A stretch of 64,000 nucleotides of DNA from Sphingopyxis sp. UBA6723 (lineage in GTDB: Bacteria; Pseudomonadota; Alphaproteobacteria; Sphingomonadales; Sphingomonadaceae), in the NCBI RefSeq assembly GCF_002454115.1, contig NZ_DKIH01000013.1, positions 71,717-135,716 on the forward strand, read 5' to 3'. The translations under genes were made by a program, and so were the position numbers. Positions 59,908-64,000 of the stretch are shown piece by piece. Under the pieces are notes generated by a model. The model did not search any database. It was not told the origin of the DNA and worked only from the letters and a program-made list of their open reading frames with translations. Position 1 is the stretch's first letter; every line of letters starts with the position of its first letter.

Positions 59908-60106
59908 GATCGGCCTCCGCAATCAGGCGATCGAGTTCGCCGATCACCGCTGCAACCTCCGCCTTCAGGGCCGACTGGTTGGGGGAGGGGGCGGCCATAT
60001 GCGATGAAAGTCGGCTTGGCTGGGTGGCCAGCGCCATTTCGATACGGCTGAGCGCGCGCTCGATACGGCCGATGGCCAGGCTGGATTCGTCGAGATCGAG
60101 TTCCAT
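59900..60106 (-). CDS. Small helical protein upstream of zapA
   Basis: A 68-residue protein from ATG 60106, starting MELDLDESSLAIGRIERALS. Two helical, heptad-like parts (SSLAIGRIERALSRIEMALA and KAEVAAVIGELDRLIAEAD) flank a loop. Its end overlaps the zapA start by 8 bp, so the pair is coupled. No named family; it could be a partner of the ZapA coiled coil, which is a guess. Confidence 0.65.
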   Translation of the reverse strand: MELDLDESSLAIGRIERALSRIEMALATQPSRLSSHMAAPSPNQSALKAEVAAVIGELDRLIAEADRG

Positions 60107-60274
60107 GGGCGATGGGTAGCAGCGGCGGGGAAGGGGTGCAATTGCCCTGTCGATCCAAAATGCGCCGATTTTCCGTTCGCAGCGGTTGACTCCTGACCCC
60201 GCCGCCGCAAAGGGCTGTGCGCATCCAGTCGGGCCGTAGCGTCCGGCGCCTGCCCAGCCATTTCCGGGGGACAA

Positions 60275-62242
60275 ATGACACTGCCCGAACGTCAGCTCGC
60301 CAACGCAATCCGCGCGCTTGCGATGGATGCCGTCCAGGCCGCAAACAGCGGTCACCCGGGGATGCCGATGGGCATGGCCGATGTGGCGACGGTGCTCTAT
60401 TCGGATTATCTGAAATTTGATCCAGCCGATCCGAAATGGGTCGATCGCGACCGATTCGTGCTGTCGGCGGGGCATGGCTCAATGCTCGCTTATGCAACGC
60501 TGCACCTTGCAGGCTACGCGCGGCCGACGATCGACGATATCCGCAATTTCCGCCAACTGCACAGCCCGTGCGCGGGGCATCCCGAGAATTTTGAACTCGA
60601 AGGCGTCGAAACGACGACGGGACCGCTGGGACAGGGGCTGGCGACCGCGGTGGGTATGGCGATTGCCGAGCGGCATCTGAATGCGATCTATGGCGACGAT
60701 CTGGTCGATCACCGCACTTGGGTGGTTGCCGGCGACGGCTGCCTGATGGAGGGCATCAACCACGAAGCCATCGGGCTGGCGGGGCATTTGCAGCTCGGTC
60801 GGATGATCGTGCTGTGGGATGACAACAAGATCACCATCGACGGATCGACGGACCTTTCGACGAGCGAGGACATCGCGGCGCGTTACGCGGCGACCGGATG
60901 GCATGTCGAAAGCTGCGACGGGCATGATCCCGCCGACATTCGCCGCGCGATCGAAGCCGCGCTTGCCGATCCGCGCCCGTCGCTGATCGCATGCAGGACG
61001 ATCATCGGCTTTGGAGCGCCCAACAAGCAGGGCACGTCGGCAACGCACGGCGCCCCGCTGGGCGCCGAAGAGATCGCCGCGGCGCGCAACGAACTTGGCT
61101 GGACCGCCGAGCCTTTCGATATTCCCGCGGACGTTGCTTCAGCATGGGCAGGGTTCGGCGAAAAGGGCAAGGCGCTTCATGCCGAATGGAATGATCGCCT
61201 TGCAAGCAGCGAAAAGCGCAAGGAATTTTCTGCTCGACTGAGCGGTAATGTCGTTCCGGGCGATGCGTTCAAGGCCTATCTCGACGGTCTTGTTGCCGAG
61301 CCGCCCAAGGTCGCGACGCGCAAGGCGTCGGAGAACACGCTGAGTGCGCTGACGGCGGATATTGCCGCGCTTGTCGGCGGCAGTGCCGATTTGACGGGTT
61401 CGAACAACACCAAAACGTCGTCAACCAAGCCACTGACAAAAGATGATTATTCTGGCCGCTATATCTATTATGGAATTCGCGAATTCGGCATGGCGGCGGC
61501 GATGAACGGCATGGCGCTGCACGGCGGTGTCGTTCCCTATGGTGGCACCTTTCTTGTGTTCGCCGATTATTGCCGCGCCGCGATCCGCCTGTCGGCACTT
61601 CAGCAGCAGCGCATCGTCTATGTGATGACGCACGACAGCATCGGGCTGGGCGAGGACGGGCCGACGCACCAGCCGATCGAGCATCTGCAATCGCTGCGCG
61701 CTATGCCGAACCTGCTCGTGATGCGCCCAGCCGATGCGGTCGAAACCGCCGAATGCTGGGCGCTGGCGCTGGCACAACAGGATCGGCCGTCGCTGCTCGC
61801 GCTGACCCGTCAGAACCTGCGGCCGCTGCGTCATGACGTCACGGAAAATCTTTGTGCGAAAGGCGGTTACCGCCTGCGGGCTGCCTCAGCCGCACGCAAG
61901 GTTGTGCTGGTCGCCACGGGTTCGGAAGTGTCGCTCGCGATGGATATTGCCGACAAGCTTGAGGCCGCCGGTCATGGCGCCGACGTTGTGTCGATGGTAT
62001 CGACCGAGCTGTTCGACGAACAGGATGCCGCCTATCAGGCAAACATCCTGCCGAGCGATGTGCTGACCGTCTCGATCGAGGCCGGCACGACCTTTGGCTG
62101 GGAACGCTATACCGGCCGCGATGGCCTGCGGTTCGGCATCGACAGTTTTGGCGCCTCGGCGCCGATTGATGATCTCTACGCGCATTTCGGCCTGACCGTC
62201 GACGCAATCACCCCCCAGATTCTGGCAAAGCTCGGCCATTGA
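60275..62242 (+). CDS. tkt: Transketolase
   Basis: A 655-residue ThDP enzyme. RALAMDAVQAANSGHPGMPMG opens the family (in part AVQAANSGHPGMPMG), GDGCLMEGINHEA is in the ThDP/Mg2+ site, and THDSIGLGEDGPTHQPIEHL is the second signature. It moves two-carbon units between sugar phosphates in the pentose phosphate and, in some, Calvin pathways. GGGGG stands before ATG 60275. gap and pgk follow on the same strand. Confidence 0.96.
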   Translation: MTLPERQLANAIRALAMDAVQAANSGHPGMPMGMADVATVLYSDYLKFDPADPKWVDRDRFVLSAGHGSMLAYATLHLAGYARPTIDDIRNFRQLHSPCAGHPENFELEGVETTTGPLGQGLATAVGMAIAERHLNAIYGDDLVDHRTWVVAGDGCLMEGINHEAIGLAGHLQLGRMIVLWDDNKITIDGSTDLSTSEDIAARYAATGWHVESCDGHDPADIRRAIEAALADPRPSLIACRTIIGFGAPNKQGTSATHGAPLGAEEIAAARNELGWTAEPFDIPADVASAWAGFGEKGKALHAEWNDRLASSEKRKEFSARLSGNVVPGDAFKAYLDGLVAEPPKVATRKASENTLSALTADIAALVGGSADLTGSNNTKTSSTKPLTKDDYSGRYIYYGIREFGMAAAMNGMALHGGVVPYGGTFLVFADYCRAAIRLSALQQQRIVYVMTHDSIGLGEDGPTHQPIEHLQSLRAMPNLLVMRPADAVETAECWALALAQQDRPSLLALTRQNLRPLRHDVTENLCAKGGYRLRAASAARKVVLVATGSEVSLAMDIADKLEAAGHGADVVSMVSTELFDEQDAAYQANILPSDVLTVSIEAGTTFGWERYTGRDGLRFGIDSFGASAPIDDLYAHFGLTVDAITPQILAKLGH

Positions 62243-62278
62243 GGACCGGCTAGCCCTCCGCAGAAAGGACATTTCGAC

Positions 62279-63286
62279 ATGGCAGTGAAGGTTGCAATCA
62301 ACGGTTTCGGACGCATCGGCCGTAACGTGGCGCGCGCTATATTGGAGCGTAAAGACCATGATCTGGAACTGGTGTCGATCAATGATTTGGGCGACGCCAA
62401 GGCGAATGCCCGTTTGCTCCGCCATGACTCGGTGCATGGTCCCTTCCAGGGTACGGTCGAAATAGACGGCAACGATCTGATCATCAACGGCAAGCGTATC
62501 CAGGTGACCGCCGAGCGCGATCCCGCGGCGCTGCCCCATGCCGCCAACGGCATCGACATCGTGATGGAATGCACCGGCTTCTTCACCAACAAGGCAGGCG
62601 GCCAGAAGCATCTCGACGCCGGCGCCAAGCGCGTGCTGATCTCGGCGCCCGCCAAGGAAGTGGACCTGACGGTTGTTTACGGCGTTAACGATGACAAGAT
62701 CACGGCCGATCACCTGATCATCTCGAACGCGTCGTGCACGACTAACTGCCTCGCGCCCTTTGCCAAGGTGCTGCACGAAGCGATCGGTATCGAGCGCGGT
62801 CTCATGACCACGATCCACGCCTATACCAATGACCAGAAGATCCTCGACCAGATCCATGACGATCCGCGCCGCGCCCGCGCGGCCGCGATGTCGATGATCC
62901 CGACCTCGACCGGCGCTGCGGTAGCTGTTGGCCTGGTGCTGCCCGAACTCAAGGGCAAGCTCGACGGTTCGTCGATCCGTGTTCCGACTCCGAATGTTTC
63001 GGTGGTGGACCTGACCTTCACGCCGCTCCGCGAAACCACCAAGGAAGAAGTCAACGCGCTGCTGAAGGCGGCCGCCGAAGGCCCGCTGAAGGGCGTGCTT
63101 GGCTACACCGACGAGCCGCTGGTTTCGATCGACTTCAACCATAATGCCGCCAGCTCGACGATCGACGCGCTCGAAACCGCGGTGATCGACGGTAAGCTTG
63201 TGCGCGTGCTCAGCTGGTACGATAATGAATGGGGCTTCTCGAACCGCATGATCGACACCGCGGGCGTGATCGCCAAATTCCTCTAA
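62279..63286 (+). CDS. gap: Glyceraldehyde-3-phosphate dehydrogenase, type I
   Basis: A 335-residue GAPDH with the NAD fold start VAINGFGRIGRNVARAI, the active-site SNASCTTNCLAPFAKVLHE (Cys in ASCTTN), HAYTNDQ and the C-terminal SWYDNEWGFSNRM. Residues NDLGD after the first fold suggest NAD preference. AGAAAGGA lies upstream of ATG 62279. Confidence 0.97.
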   Translation: MAVKVAINGFGRIGRNVARAILERKDHDLELVSINDLGDAKANARLLRHDSVHGPFQGTVEIDGNDLIINGKRIQVTAERDPAALPHAANGIDIVMECTGFFTNKAGGQKHLDAGAKRVLISAPAKEVDLTVVYGVNDDKITADHLIISNASCTTNCLAPFAKVLHEAIGIERGLMTTIHAYTNDQKILDQIHDDPRRARAAAMSMIPTSTGAAVAVGLVLPELKGKLDGSSIRVPTPNVSVVDLTFTPLRETTKEEVNALLKAAAEGPLKGVLGYTDEPLVSIDFNHNAASSTIDALETAVIDGKLVRVLSWYDNEWGFSNRMIDTAGVIAKFL

Positions 63287-63304
63287 AGCCCAAAGGAAAC
63301 GTCG

Positions 63305-64000
63305 ATGACCGCGTTCAAGACCCTCGACGACATCGGTGACGTCACCGGCAAACGCGTGCTTGTGCGCGTCGACCTGAACGTCCCGATGATCGACGGCGCG
63401 GTCGGCGACAAAACGCGGATCGAGGCGGCGAGGCCGACGATCCGCGAGCTGGCCGACAAGGGCGCGATCGTGCTGTTGCTGGCACATTTCGGTCGACCGA
63501 AGGGCGCGAAGAACCCGACCCAGTCGCTCAGCCTTGTCATGGGCGGGGTCGAGGATGTGCTCGGCCATTCGGTGATGTTCATTCCCGAATGTATCGGTGA
63601 AGGCGCGAAAGCGGGCATCGCGGTGCTTGCCGCGGGCGATGTTGCAGTGTTGGAAAACACGCGCTTCTACCCCGGCGAGGAAACGAACGACCCGGCCTTT
63701 GCCGACGCCTTGGCCGAAAACGGTGATCTTTACGTCAACGACGCCTTTTCGGCGGCGCACCGCGCGCATGGGTCGACCGAGGGTATCGCCCGGCGGCTGC
63801 CCGCTTATGCAGGCCGCGCGATGGAGGCCGAGTTGAAGGCGCTCGACGCTGCGCTCGGCAATCCGGCGCATCCGGTCGCCGCGGTCGTCGGCGGCGCCAA
63901 GGTATCGAGCAAGATCGATGTGCTGCGCCATTTGGTGAGCAAGGTTGATCATCTCATCATCGGTGGCGGGATGGCGAACACCTTCCTCGCTGCGCGCGGG
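63305..64000 (+). CDS. pgk: Phosphoglycerate kinase, N-terminal part (cut by the window end)
   Basis: The frame is open from ATG 63305 to the last base, 232 codons of a protein that is usually about 395 residues. KRVLVRVDLNVPMIDGAV, LLLAHFGRPKGAKNP and LYVNDAFSAAHRAHGSTEG are the substrate-site signs of PGK. It makes ATP from 1,3-bisphosphoglycerate. It follows gap by 18 bases. Confidence 0.95.
   Translation, partial: MTAFKTLDDIGDVTGKRVLVRVDLNVPMIDGAVGDKTRIEAARPTIRELADKGAIVLLLAHFGRPKGAKNPTQSLSLVMGGVEDVLGHSVMFIPECIGEGAKAGIAVLAAGDVAVLENTRFYPGEETNDPAFADALAENGDLYVNDAFSAAHRAHGSTEGIARRLPAYAGRAMEAELKALDAALGNPAHPVAAVVGGAKVSSKIDVLRHLVSKVDHLIIGGGMANTFLAARG

Noticed and set aside
61886..63952. 688-codon minus-strand frame opposite tkt, gap and pgk
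   Set aside because: It covers three conserved glycolytic genes in antisense and ends in arbitrary places.
1..64000. CRISPR array, prophage or insertion sequence
   Set aside because: No regularly spaced direct repeats, no integrase or transposase frame and no phage structural genes are visible; repeats found are short intergenic palindromes.

Overview
The window looks like a chromosomal segment of an alphaproteobacterium of the order Sphingomonadales, most like Sphingopyxis or a close relative. The support is high G+C, dense gene packing with many 4-bp GTGA/ATGA overlaps, several TonB-dependent receptors, the gene neighbourhoods argD-argF-hslO, tkt-gap-pgk and zapA-6S RNA-5-FCL, a CpdR-type regulator, and DUF1134 and DUF2842 proteins. 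Genus level is inference from gene content. I see no prophage, insertion sequence or CRISPR array.

Layout. 1-4131: the 3' end of a TonB-dependent receptor, then a translationally coupled run of a MarR regulator, a PqqD-like protein, an HprK-related kinase and a nucleotidyltransferase (the uncharacterised HPr-rel-A type set). 4128-10073: gph (minus strand), then glmU, a GNAT acetyltransferase, a small protein, a VapBC-type toxin-antitoxin pair, glmS and a GFA-domain protein; the toxin stop codon abuts the glmS start. 10082-17489: metabolic and accessory genes (HAD phosphatase, Tat-exported dienelactone hydrolase, DUF411, aldo/keto reductase, LysE/Lrp pair, LLM oxidoreductase, CDF transporter, lipoprotein). 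17538-20702: argD-argF-hslO behind a promoter whose leader holds a terminator-like hairpin. 20819-25567: DUF3617-like protein, a structured RNA element, queC-queE, lipoprotein, lipB and two multi-pass membrane proteins. 25626-30446: hemF-trmL, the cytochrome bc1 operon petABC, and apt. 30447-31430: a small islet of unusual composition.

31486-39693 holds an envelope protein (DUF1134), tRNA-Ser and an iron-uptake locus: PepSY membrane protein, DUF2271 protein with an ApbE-type FMN-attachment motif, DUF4198 protein and ApbE flavin transferase on one strand; PiuC-like dioxygenase, TonB-dependent siderophore receptor and TonB on the other. Both transcription units have the same palindrome between the -35 and -10 boxes, which suggests joint iron-dependent repression. 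39727-48856: hydrolase and 2,4-dienoyl-CoA-reductase-like SDR, three small-RNA genes (tRNA-Val, a candidate sRNA, tRNA-Pro), cpdR, N-formylglutamate amidohydrolase, a RadC-like protein, thyA and a branched-chain 2-oxoacid dehydrogenase operon (E1 alpha, E1 beta, E2; no E3 here).

48966-56817 is a minus-strand cluster of four exported proteins: three small DUF11-type proteins and a 1718-residue protein that joins DUF11-like modules to a predicted outer-membrane barrel. I regard it, with the flavinylation/iron locus, the HPr-rel-A set and two candidate structured RNAs, as the most interesting content. 57014-64000: an AI-2E family permease, tRNA-Asp, DUF2842, 5-formyltetrahydrofolate cyclo-ligase, 6S RNA, zapA, then tkt, gap and the 5' part of pgk, cut by the window end. 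Short inverted-repeat elements of at least four families sit in the intergenic gaps.
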